64,000 nt of DNA, from assembly GCA_033030425.1 (NCBI GenBank), contig JAUFSD010000018.1, positions 1,116,001-1,180,000 of the forward strand, read 5' to 3'. Source of the DNA: Verpa conica. Lineage: Eukaryota > Ascomycota > Pezizomycetes > Pezizales > Morchellaceae. Shown here piece after piece: positions 13,299-25,540 of the stretch. The stretch's first letter is position 1; every line of letters begins with the position of its first letter. The notes beneath the pieces were generated by a model. The model saw only the letters and a list, made by a program, of their open reading frames with translations, was not told the origin of the DNA and searched no databases. The position numbers and the translations under genes were made by a program.

Positions 13299-16200
13299 AA
13301 AGAGGGTTAATGCCATTCTAGTGCATTACGGTTTGGTGAAGGTTTAGTGGGAGTTTGACTGAGAATTCTATTGGTTCTTGGTGAGTAAAAACAATTGCAA
13401 GACTTGCTAGAGACTTCTAGATGGGTACTATTAGACGTGTATGGTTAAGTAAGATAATTATCTTATCTCTTCTCCTATAGGGCTGGTAGCTAGCTTTTTG
13501 TTAGCTATGTTCTAATCCAGCAGCTATCATCCCGTATCCCTAGGGATTATTTAAAACTCAAGTATCTCTTGTGGTCGGTCGTTTATGAGTGGTGAAACTA
13601 AAACATGACATAATCCTGGTGTCTTGGCAAGCCTCCCTACGCTGTTTCACTTAAAATCAACCTCTACCAACGATGAAATGCTTCATGATCCTCCTGGTTT
13701 TCAGGTTGTCTAGATATATTGGGCACAAAGAATATCCCTATTTCATCTGGATGGGTTTCCTAACTTGATATAGTTGTACTCAGATTGCCCCTACTCTGGT
13801 TTGAGAAGGATGGAATTGCTAACATTTGAACTAGAACTATAGGGGATATATATAGACAACAACCTGGCCTAGCATTGTGTAATTACTCAATATGATAGCA
13901 CCTTGCTACGAGGGTAATATTTTGTATATATACATCGATTTTGTCTTAGGATCGACGCGTTAGGTACCGCTTTATCTCGCACTTCTTAGACCTACTACTG
14001 TCCTACTTCTATTCCTTCTATTTTTATAAATTTATCAGGTTATACAGTCATACTTTCATTGATTGAGCGACATGTTATATATAAAACTTTGTATTTTCTT
14101 CTATTCCGGTTTTACCGCATTTTTTCTGTTCTTTTGGCTGCTCTCTTTCTTTGTTATTTGTCTTTTTGTGTTACAGCTGCTACCCCCTTGTTTCGCTCAT
14201 ACTTACTACCGTCTGAATATTCGGTTCTGATGATTGAAACCCTCGTCGAGAAATTTGTGCCGATCACCATCCCGGGATCTCGGAAGATTATCTTCTTGCA
14301 TCAGTTGACAGCGTCGGATGCTGAACTAAATTATTCCTAGGTGGAAATATAGGTCCGAGCTCCAAAAATATCTAAATCCCCACAACTCAACTTTGATGAA
14401 TATACTCAGATATTTTTAAGGGTTTGAGAATATGTAGGGTAAAGTTTCGAGGAAATTCGTTGTGATATGCGGGGGAAAAACCTACGGCTTTCGGACGACT
14501 AGATCGCGTGGAAACGTTTCTTTCGGACAGGGGATATCCTCGTGACTGCTTTAGAACTCGCGTACGACTAGATTTTTATTTATTTTATTATCGCAATAGG
14601 AAAGATTTGCGAGGCTTTGAGAGTCCTTAGGAGTCTAGACCGGAGATGAAAGTTTACGACATAGTTTTTTTGTGAGGGGGTTATGACTGCCCATGGGCTA
14701 TCTATTAAAGTCATAACTTATGTCCCTATACATGAGGAGGCCGCTTTTGCGGAAGCTAACGTCAAGTTCCTGATTGCAGTGCTGTTGTTTGTCCGAAAAT
14801 GGCTAAGAGATTGCTTATGAGAACTACTTGGAAGGTCCGCCTTAATGTACCAAGTTAGTCAGCGGATTTATACTGATTATAGGGCGGGCTATAGGGCCGA
14901 AACAGATCGAAGAGGCAGAAATATTATATTAGCAATTTTGTGTTGGTTGGGATATTAATGTCGGGAACCGGAACTCGGTAATTGTATAGAGCTCTTGGTA
15001 CCCCGCTCCCATGACGGACGATATGTGTTTAGGGTATGAAAGGGATATTGGGAAGACTTGGCTTAGAAGTGGTATTGGGACTAGATAACGTCTTTTTTTT
15101 AGGGACTAAAGTGGTTGGAATTTTTATGGTTGGTTTCAAGGTTTTGAATAACAGGAAAGGAAAGTTCAAGGGTTTTTCTCCCTCTCTTGATGCGATAAGT
15201 TTAAATGCAAGCATGTATAATCGGCTCATACTAATTAATATTCCAGCTCATGTCAGCACTGACGAATCATTATCGCGGAGAAAAGAAATGTGCTTGCCGT
15301 GAAGCTTAAATTACCTCTTGTCAGTTCTCCACGCACGGTGGTCTAAATTGTCCGAACGTGGGGGTGTCTAGAATTAAATATCGAGCCACATGCATGCAAA
15401 CGTCGCTATATTTCATTATTTAAGCTCATAAGTTTTACGGAACCCAGCTCTTGGATCCCGATTTGGATTTCTAGGGGGGGCTAGCAATAAATTTTAACCG
15501 ACTGTAATGGCAGAAAGTTGTACAGAGACAGAGGGGGCATGACTTCGGCAGCTATCAGAGAATACTTGTATGTGATTGGGACTGTAAACCTTCTTTGGGG
15601 TGCCTACAGACAGCCGAGAACGAGGGACTGGGTTGAAATCGCCAAGGATTATGTTGTGTGGGGGACTTACTCAATAGTGCTCTCCATTTCTGGATGCGCT
15701 CATTGTGCTTGGGATTTATGGGTAGTCACACACGCATATCCGTGTAGATTGTTTCGAAGCAAAAGGGAAGCGCTCAAGGGAAAGAATTCCACCTGAAACG
15801 TGGGTCAGATGCTGTATTTATTTGGGTACTAACGTTACACTTGCGCTGCTTGTGGAAGGTATTCCAATGATTTTTATTCTTTCTCTTTGTAGCACTGTTA
15901 CTAAACGCCACGAAAGTAATTATAGCGACTTACACCTAGTGATATTCGGGAACGGCTATGAAACATATTGGACGGGTTCCTGATTGCTAGTGGCTGCATG
16001 CGAAGATCATCACTATGGACTGGTCGTATGTCAAGACCTTAATTCGGGAAGTGTGCTTATCTACCCTAAGACTTATTAGGAGAAGCGGGAAGGGAATATA
16101 GCTGTAGGTTGAGCGTTTCCTATTGCTATTAGCAATCTTTGAGCCTTATTGAGCTTGAATAAGTGGATATAGTGCTGCGATAATCCACAACACTGGCATC

Positions 16201-17192
16201 CGAATTCATTGAGATATTATGTATGGGGTATTACTATATTATTCGTGTCTACGGGACTCGACTCGGCTGTGAGATAACGTTTGTTGTCACTCTCTAAGTG
16301 GCTCAGGAGCCTTTATAGGGAAAATTTACATACAAAAGGCGGGGAGAATTTCTATGGAGATATACGGTGCAGTGCCGTCGAGATAGGGAACCGATAAGAC
16401 TTCTGCCACCGCATGTTTCCGTGCCTGAGGTGACCCGTTTTTTCGAAATCTACCTGGCATCTTGCATTAACCCCAAAGTCGGGAGCCGTGCAGGTTTTAG
16501 TCGAAATATATATTTTACGGAAAACTGTTACTAAACCGGTGGTAAGACGTTTTCGGGTTTTGCACCGTCGTACCGTTATCCCGCTGGAGGTTCTTGGAGC
16601 CAAGTAATCAACTGAGATATCAGTACAAACATCTTGTAGTGGGGGGGGGGGGGGAATCGCAGGTCTCTGGGGAGTTCTATACACTGCGGAGTCAAGAGTA
16701 ACTTTCGTTAAATTTGCGTTTCTGAGGACTGTAGTGGAACTGCGCTATATCGAGAGAATACTGGAGAAACAGGCATGAGCCCCATGCACCCGTGGCACTG
16801 TCATTAGCTATATCATTGACTCTCATAGTTTCAATATTAGGTATGGCTCACCCTTTGTAAATTTGGCGTAAAAAACCTGTTTTACGGAAGTTTCAGCCAA
16901 TTAAAGGTCGAGGAAGCATAGATGATACAGGGGTATGGTGGTTATTATTTTTGTGTTGGAAGATCAGGTTCAAGTTCTTCAGCATCGCGCTCCTCATCCG
17001 TTTTGTGATAGAGAAGGCTGCTCACTCTATCAAACCCGTCAGTAGCGGATCAGGGCTCCGTGCAATCTGTGGCTTGTCCTAAACCTATCGATCATTCTGA
17101 TGAGAGACGAGTTTATACTTTATAAGGCTGCTTAGTTCTCATAGTGGTTCGAGCTTCGAAAAATACAGATCAGTATACTCACCTCGGAAATA
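13299..17192. other. 3.9-kb gene-poor stretch
   Basis: No coding region can be supported. One frame, 15539-15796 (85 codons from an ATG, with hydrophobic and Trp-rich segments), is the longest ATG-initiated candidate, but it lacks promoter, intron and family support. Poly-G at 16637-16653 and scattered AT-rich tracts suggest old, decayed intergenic sequence. Confidence 0.4.
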
Positions 17193-19322
17193 ATGGCAGG
17201 AGCATCGGGGTATAATCCTGTAGCCTCTGCGCTGGCCTTGGCCAAAAACAAAAAAGCTTCTTGGCTATATGCTTGTGCTTTTGGGGGATTAATTGGGGTG
17301 TTTATTGTCGCACATTTTGGGAGATCTCTATTCCATCTCCAGTCTCGACGAGGAACATTAGCAAAGGTTTTTGCTGCTCCATTCAGGTACGGAAACGCCT
17401 CTAGCTCCCCTCTAGTAGATTTTAACCTCTAATAAAACTCTCTAGGGCTTTTCGACAAATATTTCTTCGCAAGCTTCCTAAAGTAACCTCCGGCGGGCAT
17501 CTTCTTCTTGTTCTAGTATACTGTGGACTCAACGCCGTAATCACCTTATATGATGTACGGTTCGAGGGTAGTAGTCCATATTCACTCTTTGCAAAGAGAT
17601 GTGGCTGGTATGTTTATTAGATCAGATATACTTTGAACGTGTACTGATTGTTTGCGGTGGCAAGGCTTGCTGTGTGCAATTCTGCCCTTGCGTTTCTACT
17701 CTCTATGAAAAACACGCCTCTTGCATACCTGACAGGATATTCTCACGAACGCCTCAACGTACTTCATAGATGGGTTGGTTGGTCGATCTGGTTTTATTCT
17801 TGTTTGCACGTTTAGTAAGATGAGCCTATATGAGATTTATGTTTATTTTAGCTAACCACGAGATGTTTTGTATACACAGTACCTATACCGTCACACTAAC
17901 GAAGGCCCATAATATGTCCAAACTAAGAGATGAGGAACAGATTTACGGTTGGATCGCTTTTGTGGCTTTCAATATAATCTATGCCACTTCACTTCAGTTT
18001 ATCCGTCGGAAGTTCTATGAGGGATTCTACCTTATCCACATCGCTATGTTCATCGTGTCAGTGGTATTTCTAGGACTTCACAAGCCGAACAAGTTTGCGC
18101 AAGCAATGGTTGGTGTCGGTGCGTTCTGGTGCGCTGATAGACTTATTCGCACGACTCGCCTTATCTACTATAGCTTCAACAATTCTGCGACTTTAGTTCC
18201 CCTTTCGGGCCTTGCAACGAAAGTCATTTTCGAAAAGCCCATAAACTGTCAACCAGGGTCTCATGCTTTTATCTCTATTCCTGGTATCCGGAAATTTCAA
18301 TCTCATCCATTTACAATTTCTTCGTCCGACAGAATTGAGTTTGTGATTCGCGCTCAGAAGGGGTTCACTTTGGATCTCCACAAGCATGCCTTAAAAAATC
18401 CGTACAGACGGATAAAAGCTTATATCGACGGGCCCTATGGGGCTGTTCCCGACTTCAAGAGGATGAACAAGGTTGTTCTTTTCGCCGGTGGGAGCGGTGG
18501 TGCCTTCTCGTTTCCTATTGCGATTGACATTATAAGAAACATCAATCGTATTGCGGTTACACATTTGGAGTTTGTATGGGTCATCAAAGATGAACGTAAG
18601 TGTCATAGTTCTTTTTTAGAGTGGATTAATTTAGGTATAGGAGTTGACAGGGTTTTCTTAGGACATTTGACGTGGTACGAGGATGAGATTAAGGAGCTTA
18701 CAAAATCACCAATCGTCAACGTCAGCATTTACGTCACCTCTAAGACTGATCCTATCGTAACCAGCCAGCCTGTAGAGGAAGAAGCAGCGGTGGAGCACGA
18801 TGTCCGGCGGTCTCTCTACGTTGAAACTGACGATCCCGAGGAACCCGATGAGCCGATACCATCAATTTCAGACCCAGCCATTGGTGCACTTCAGAAGGAA
18901 TTGGGGGCTGTTAAGCAAAGTATAGAGGTTCTACAGAAGGAGCTAGGGAGCGGAAAGGCTGGAACACAAGCGGAATTAGTCCGCCGTAAACGACTTTCGA
19001 AACGGCTTTCTCACCGTTACTCTGCGAACCTCGAGGCCCAGATTGATCAGTGGCCTGAATCTCGAATTGATACGCTTAGTGGCAGACCAGATCTCACGGC
19101 AATTGTAAAAGAGATTGTGAGGGGAGCTGAACAACGTGACACTGTGGCTGTTGGAGGTAATATCCGCATATGTGGTCTTAAGTTTTGGTTACTAACTACT
19201 GCGGTGAAACAGCTTGTGGGCCGACAGAGCTCATGCGTGTCGCAAGAAATGCCGTTGCTGATAGTATCACTATCACTGGTCCTAGTGTTACCCTTCACTG
19301 CGAGCAGTTTGGCTGGGGCTAG
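17193..19322 (+). CDS. FRE-type ferric/cupric reductase (transmembrane, FAD/NADPH)
   Basis: Six exons join in frame: 17193-17386, 17446-17607, 17665-17814, 17880-18595, 18662-19156 and 19213-19322, giving 608 aa. The enzyme moves electrons from cytosolic NADPH through FAD and two haems across the membrane to reduce extracellular Fe(III) or Cu(II). Haem-ligand pairs are visible with the usual spacing: His153/His167 and His222/His236. The FAD-binding motif HPFT is at 311-314, GPYG at 353-356, the NADPH Gly loop AGGSGG at 371-376, and the terminal CGP at 574-576 ahead of a conserved EQFGW end. An insert at about 430-540 is charged and carries a Leu/Glu repeat that could be coiled coil. The 66-nt intron at 18596 is a multiple of three and holds no stop, so it could be read as coding; removing it restores the family sequence. 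No iron-acquisition partner gene is adjacent. Confidence 0.94.
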
Positions 19323-20204
19323 GTAAGGATATCTAAAGCTGGCAGTATTAGACCAGGGTTACATACTGGCTTCAAGTATATTTATTAGTTTTCTCTTTTA
19401 TATTGGCTCTTGGTGGTTCTGCGGAGATTAGTTTGGTATACGGACCATCATATTCAATAAAGATTTCATGAATCTCAGATTTTTTTTGCCGGCTGCCTAA
19501 CTAAGAATAAAGTTCTCTCATTTTTAATGAATGCACATTCTGTGATAACGCTCTCAATAATAATCATGAAGCCACTGAATAATATGTTGACACGCGGATA
19601 TGCACTCCAGATGTGGGAAAGTGTTGCCGACATCCGGAATGCTTGTTGCCTATTCCGCCGGGTACAACCTTGTATAGTAGTCTTACGAAGAAACTGTAAT
19701 AACGCCTCCCCCCCCGCCTTCCGGTAACCCGGGTTCTGAATCAGGATCACCGGATATCACGCATCAGCACGGTTTCTTCTGTACACCACGGTTTGAGGAC
19801 CTCTAGGTACGACACGCGTCTGGGACGAATGGTTTCTTACCCGTTATCCAAGGATTATTATCGGAAAAAGTTCCGATCGTAAAGTTATGTTTTTTTTAGC
19901 GATAACTGCAAAGCTACTGCGTGGATATATAAACTAGTACCACCATAACACGGACTAAAAACCGCGTTCGGAGGGGGGGAGAAGGAGGAGGGAAAACCGA
20001 ACACAGGGGGTATTAAATTTACTAACTAATTAGAAACTGGCGAAGAAAATATTTAGGTTCTTTGAGGGGAGACGGTTCGACTAAGCCTTCGTTAAAGTTG
20101 TATTCGGGACTCGCTTTGCGCTCTTCTTGTGTAACTCATCGGGAACTTAAAGGAGTCTAATCATGATTAGGTAAGTGATAACCAGTCTTATCAAACGTCC
20201 AGGC
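19323..20204. other. Downstream intergenic of the ferric reductase
   Basis: No supportable ORF. The sequence holds the reductase 3' end and AT-rich tracts, then leads into the inverted-repeat element. A GGAGGGGGGAGAAGGAGGAGG purine run lies near 19970. Confidence 0.4.
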
Positions 20205-20246
20205 GTTCCGCAGTCGACTGTGGTTTGACGGCGCCAAGCCAGTCCA

Positions 20247-20544
20247 GTCGGACCGTAGTCAGACTAATTAGGACCACAGTCGACTGGTTAGGACCGCAGT
20301 CTACCCTAGACCCCATCAGGGGCTTAAGACCACAAGCCAGCAAACAACATAGAACAAATCCCATACTTTTGCCCAAACACCACAACACACTGGTAAAAAA
20401 TCTAAATATATGAGAATATATACTTTTGTTATTATATTTGATTCTACCAAATAGCATTATATAAAATAATTTTCCCAAGTTTCCCCCTGCCAAGCGGTGG
20501 ACCGCCGTCGACTGTGGTCCTAATTAGTCTGACTGTGGTCCGAC
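20247..20544. mobile_element. MITE-like inverted-repeat element
   Basis: Two 38-bp arms, 20247-20284 and 20507-20544, are inverted copies matching at 36 of 38 positions. Each contains the core GACTAATTAGGACCACAGTC. They flank about 220 bp of non-coding AT-rich DNA. Outside the arms the same vocabulary (GTCGACTGTGG, ACGGCGCC, AGTCCAGTC) recurs on both sides, so the element may extend from about 20205 to 20600. No transposase ORF and no clear target duplication are seen. A decayed relative may lie at 31.18-31.53 kb. Confidence 0.65.
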
Positions 20545-22002
20545 GGCGCCCACCCAGTCTTTGCTAGTCCTGTCTAGTCCTATATGGACTGGACGGTTGG
20601 TCAAGCTGGTGATAACATACATAACGTCATTCAAACCAATAAATGGTGTTTCTTTTTTTTTTATAGCTACTTCTATTCTGGCCTATCGTTTCGGGTGGGT
20701 TTTTTTTTTTTTTTTTGAGACAGAGGTTAGCCAATGGAGGGTTAGATTTTGAAGTTACCCTTATAGTATTGGTTGGAGGGAGTTTAGGCTGTGTTACGTA
20801 GGTTCTGGATAGGTCTAATGCACCATGAATTAGAAAACCTAGTATAGTTGGCTTGGTGAGCTTATTTGTCACCGATAGTACTATATCAAGTGACTATTTG
20901 CTGTGGTTTATCAAGGAGGCTAACTTATACTAGAGGCGAATTGCAAGTAATCGGATACGCCTAAGAGTGAGTGTAGAGTGGGTCTACAAGACTTTGAGTT
21001 GTACCTTCGTGCAAGGGTTTTTTAAAAAAGAGGAAGGGGTTTAGAAAATTGGGATTCTACTTTATATACAGGAAGGTATAGAAGGGCTGTATTAGATTCA
21101 GAATTTTATTGGATTAACACGTACCCGGGCACGCTGCACTATGAAGTTGGATTTTCTTTTTGTATAGGCTCGCTAGGAGTTATTCTTATATTTATGCTAC
21201 CACTAATCTTGCACTATCGATATTACCCCTAGCTGCGGTGTTCTTTGGGATCATATTGGTAGTCTTTCGTGTCTAAAAATCGCCCCTCTCTGTTGTATCT
21301 ATTGTCGGTATCTACGTGCATTGATATGTGTTTTTTCTTTGTTAGCACGTGTAGTTAGTTTCTCGGGAATGCGTAGAGGCCATTGATGTAGCTTGCGAAG
21401 AAACCAAAGAGATACTCGGATACCATACTGTGAAATGATTAGTAGAAATTAAAAATTGAGGGGGGATATACTTCTGGCGATTGGTCGTATGTAGTCGAGC
21501 CCTTGATTGTGATATAGATGGAGGTCATGAACCCTGTACGGAGGGGAAGAGTGGGGTATTTCCGCCCACCGGGGTCGTAAAAGAGGGACTCAAAATCATT
21601 ACTATCGCAGAGAACGCCAGGTATTAGGGGCCCATAAGCTATTTGTGGAGTTCCAGTAGTCGCAGGATTTGTTACTATTGGGTAATAAATCCTTTTTATA
21701 AAGATGAACAAGGAAATTCCAGTATTTCAGTCCTCTCGGGGGTGGTTGGTAGATGCTTTTTATTTCTAGAATTTCTTTTTCAATAGGTTGTTATTGATGG
21801 TACCTCATGACACCTCATGACTTACATTCATTGTTTTTTTTCTCATGAGCTATATGCCCTATGTCATATCTCTTAAAATTGAATACCACCGTTTGTTCAT
21901 GTTTGCTAGCCGCAGCATATAACCGTGACTATAGTTCTTACCGAGCCACTTAGGAATCATCTAGATGTCATCAACAGGATCCTGCACGCGAGTCGACAAA
22001 AC

Positions 22003-22147
22003 TTTTGAATACAAACAATTGCACTAGTGGCTAGTAGATGTACTAGTAGTTGGCAACAGGTGTCCTCACAGGACTATAAGAAGGGGCTCACTCCTTCTTG
22101 TACCTTCTCTCCTCTGTAATTATAATAAATTATATTTTTCTTCAACA
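22003..22147 (+). mobile_element. Solo LTR-like element, 145 bp, copy 1
   Basis: This sequence is shared with 38299-38443; both copies are 145 bp long. It begins TTTTGAA and ends TTCAACA, a short inverted pair typical of LTR ends. A perfect 5-bp AAAAC duplication flanks it at 21998-22002 and 22148-22152. Inside are a TATA-like CTATAAGAAGG and an AT-rich terminator-like ATTATAATAAATTATA. No internal retrotransposon sequence adjoins it, so a solo LTR of a Copia-type or very small (SMART/TRIM-like) element is most likely. Confidence 0.78.
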
Positions 22148-22378
22148 AAAACCCTTTCAACATCAACCTCCCTCTCTCCCACACATCAACCTATCTAACC
22201 ACCTCCCTCCCAACATCCAAGTCTCCCACATACTCATTCGGCTAACCATCCAACTTCTCACGTGTGGTGCGTAGAAGAGCTTAGAGTCCAGGCCAGCTCG
22301 GGCTTGCTCCAAGGACTACACAAAAATGGAGCAAACAAAAACGTAACATCACCCCAAAAAACCAGAAAAGTCTAACAA

Positions 22379-22567
22379 ATGTCAAACTCAAAGCGGGTTG
22401 ATACTATTATACTTCCCGACACCGTTGAGCTCAACACGGTCTTGGATACGCAACCCATAAAACAGATTTGCTTGATCTCACTCGGTCACTGCTTTCTCGG
22501 GGATGCAATCGCTAGTTATCAGAGGTCACCGTACCGAGAACCTCAGTTATCCCAAGAATATTCGTGA
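22379..22567 (+). CDS. Possible small ORF downstream of the solo LTR
   Basis: A 62-codon ORF starts with a favourable AACAAATGTC context after a CT-rich tract (22160-22260) that resembles a fungal leader. A short upstream ATG at 22326 would make a six-codon uORF. No domain is recognised. Downstream, about 22620-22770, one frame encodes a strongly hydrophobic Val/Leu/Ile segment that could be a spliced transmembrane exon, but I could not place splice sites. Treat as doubtful. Confidence 0.25.
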   Translation: MSNSKRVDTIILPDTVELNTVLDTQPIKQICLISLGHCFLGDAIASYQRSPYREPQLSQEYS

Positions 22568-22799
22568 TTCTTTGGGGATATGATTGGCTCTGTATGTCAG
22601 TTGGAGTGAGATCGGCGTAAGTTGTTGTTGTCATCGGATTGGTAGTGGTCGGCTGGCTAATTATGCGTGGTATGGCTCAGATACTAGGACCCTTATCAGT
22701 ACGGTTGTGGGGGACCGTGGTACTGAGGGTGTTAAAGCGGGTCTTCTTGGTAAGTTTGATGGCGTGAACTGCTCTGCTAGATATACTGCGTTTTGACTG

Positions 22800-23257
22800 G
22801 ACCAGAGTCAAAAGGGATGTACATCCAAGTGCTCATATTGGGCCCTTTCGGTACTAGGAGTATATAGCTATAGGATCTGAGTGATAACGGTATAATATAT
22901 GGGGATAGCTGGATATGGGAGGGGATCTAATTGAAGGCCAAAGGTTTCTAGGATGTTATATAGAGTAGGCTATTGAACAAATTAGGCAAACTATACATTT
23001 GAGATATCATATCTATTTGGGAATTTTGCTCTTTAGCACGAGTGATATTCTATGATCATGTACGTATATAAAATTATATTATGTGCTTGAGATATATAGC
23101 GAGAAGGAGGCGGACTATAACTCCAAGTAGTTCATAGCAATCTTAATCTTCATTATACATGTCTTCACCCACCATATCTTCCCCCTCCCCCACTATCAAA
23201 ACCAATATACGCGGGGGTTACAAGGCCCCAAAACACGACTCACAGACATAAAAACAC
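22800..23257. other. AT-rich intergenic tract
   Basis: No supportable ORF; mainly AT-rich sequence with many ATAT steps. It ends with the 3' side of the minus-strand orphan gene. Confidence 0.4.
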
Positions 23258-24244
23258 CTAAAACCCAGCACTAGTGATGGTAGGACTGCCACCACCACCA
23301 CTCAACATTGCAGTCATATTCCCACTCGTTCTCTTCCGATTCGCCTCCAACAAGAGTACCACCGACACCACCGCCAACTCCCTCCCCGCATCATTACTCG
23401 CTCCAGAGAATGTAAAAAACGGATCATGTATCTCCATCTTGGCAATATGCCCATCTATGTACTTTGGTGTTGTGGCAACATATTTAAGATTTTCATTACT
23501 CAACGGCTGCATCTCTGTGTACGTTGCAATCTTTGTCTTGACCCCCGTGCCTTGGTGAACCGACGTAAGAACCATCGTCTTGGTTTCTCTCGGCAAATAC
23601 TCATCCAGAGCGGGAGTGGAGACGGCTTTTCGCTTTAGTTTTGCTAGGAAACCAGTTGGTTTTGGGGATACCGGGTCAGGAGCAGGTGGTCTATCTGGGG
23701 CTTGTTCGCCTGGGCCTGTGTTTTCCCATTCTAGCGCTTGGTTGTCGATTACGAAGTAAAATTCCTTGCCAGCCTCTTTTACGGTGATTGTGGGGCGCTC
23801 GGCGGTGGATGATGAGGCTTCGTTACTGTTGCTGCTGCGTGGGAAGAAGCGTATGTCTCCGATACTGCTTTTGAGGCGGGAGGTGTTGATGCTGCCAGTT
23901 GCGACGACGGGCCCGCTGTCCCCGTCGCCGACGTAGACTGTGAAGTCAGGCTGTTTCGAGAAGCTGGCGGGTGCGCGGCCGTGGCTCTTGACGGTGTACA
24001 AGGGGGTTTGGGTGGAGCTGTAGGTTGGTGGGGAGGCGCTGTCGGGCTCGGGGGTTTGGCCAGTGGGGAGGGGGAGAGGGTCTGCGGCGAGGATATAGCG
24101 CCGGCGGTATAGGCCCTTGATGTCGGTGTCTTGGATCCAGACGGTTTGGGCGGCCGACTTGGTGTCGATTGGTGGGGGGAGGAAGGGGGAGTCGACGTAG
24201 GGGGGGGGAGCCTGGGAGTCGTCGTTGTATGCTGGGGTTGCCAT
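23258..24244 (-). CDS. Proline-rich orphan protein, 328 aa
   Basis: A single-exon minus-strand ORF from ATG 24244 to TAG. The N-terminus contains QAPPPYVDSPFLPPP, a PPxY-type motif able to bind WW domains. A Ser/Pro linker follows, then about 150 residues of mixed alpha/beta character (WIQDTDIKGLYRRRYIL; FYVIDNQALEW-like segments). The C-terminal third has a segment with many beta-branched residues and ends in a Gly/Ser tail. There is no signal peptide or transmembrane helix. GC-rich codon use and the long uninterrupted frame support a real gene. I do not recognise the family. Confidence 0.72.
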   Translation of the reverse strand: MATPAYNDDSQAPPPYVDSPFLPPPIDTKSAAQTVWIQDTDIKGLYRRRYILAADPLPLPTGQTPEPDSASPPTYSSTQTPLYTVKSHGRAPASFSKQPDFTVYVGDGDSGPVVATGSINTSRLKSSIGDIRFFPRSSNSNEASSSTAERPTITVKEAGKEFYFVIDNQALEWENTGPGEQAPDRPPAPDPVSPKPTGFLAKLKRKAVSTPALDEYLPRETKTMVLTSVHQGTGVKTKIATYTEMQPLSNENLKYVATTPKYIDGHIAKMEIHDPFFTFSGASNDAGRELAVVSVVLLLEANRKRTSGNMTAMLSGGGGSPTITSAGF

Positions 24245-25540
24245 TGTAGTATAGTAGACTGGTCTTGTTCGTGTGGGAATAGTAAAGAAGATTGGGGTTC
24301 TTATATCAACGGTGATAAGCTTCTTCGAGTGTTGGTCGCACAGAAACCGTTATAGCCCTGTCCGCAAGGCAGATTGAAGACCCCCAGTGAGCAGCGCAGT
24401 GACCCTCCGCATCGGCAATTTAGAGTGACACAACCTTAAATAATTCTAATAGTCGCGGAGCATCATCCGTTTGCTGTAGAACGGACGCGTATACCACCTT
24501 TGACAAAAATCTCAACCGTGAATGTACTACAACATCTGGTGACACTGAGGTTATCTGACTGTGTAACACGAATATGTCAGATTGGCATCGTGAGACATGT
24601 CGTTAATCAGAAGATCAAGCATTCCCCCCGCCCCCACCCAAGATTTGGAATGCTTCGAAGATTGCGTATGCTCTTGTATATAGAAAGGCTTAACGGGGTG
24701 GTTCCCGAGGGCTCATAGAGCATCACTCGTAGTTGTAATCAGCTGTTGCGGTTGTGCGAGGGGAGGGGGGGTTGGGGACCCCGCATATTATAGTGAAGGT
24801 GAGAAAGAGCCTCGTCGCCAAGCTTAAGCTTATCAAACTTCATATATTCAGCGGTTGGTAGTGATCAAAGGCTTACGTGCCCCTTTATAATCTCTCGAGG
24901 TATCTGCGGGTAAGAGTGGAAAAGGTACTCGTGGTGATGTATCCCAAGACAATTAAATTGGGTTAACGCCTGGGGGGATGTTATCAGTCGCAATCTTATC
25001 TGATTGTCAACACCGCGGAAACCGCAACTTAAGAATAAATAGAGATCTATATATCCCCATCGCGAATATAGCCGCAAGTATAGATAAAAATTTAAGCTTT
25101 CAATTCTTCCGGCTCATCCCATCGCAATAGACATCTATCATTACCCGGTAACGATCATCAAGCTAAACATCGACTTTAACCGCATCATGAGACGGCACTC
25201 GTTCCAGTCGGTTAAATGTCATCATCGGGTTTATATACCACGAGCTTCACCGAGGCTAAAAACCATCGTCATTGTCTTTGTTTCGGTTTTGGGAGTTTAC
25301 CCAGGAGCAAGCGGGATTGTGGAGTGAATGGGAAATGTGAAATCCCGGTCGTTCTACTCGCTGGTGTTGTTTTTGCCAGGGGTAGAGGGAAAAAGGTGGT
25401 AAATAATAATAACAAATGAAAATGTTGGTATTACTCGCTTTAAAAATTCCATATCATGAATCATCATTCGTGACTCGTACTGGCAGTGAGACATCATAAA
25501 CTCATTCATGAATCGTCACTCGCCTCTTCAACCCCCACAC
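24245..25540. other. Intergenic, no gene seen
   Basis: This holds the promoter side of the 23.3-kb orphan gene and the 3' side of the DAO-type gene. Around 25450-25530 short ATTCATGAATC/GTCACTCG segments recur in direct and inverted order. No frame is convincing. Confidence 0.4.

Noticed and set aside
14059..14340. Hydrophobic 93-codon frame
   Set aside because: The apparent start is not an ATG, there is no promoter or family support, and the hydrophobicity comes from T-rich DNA.
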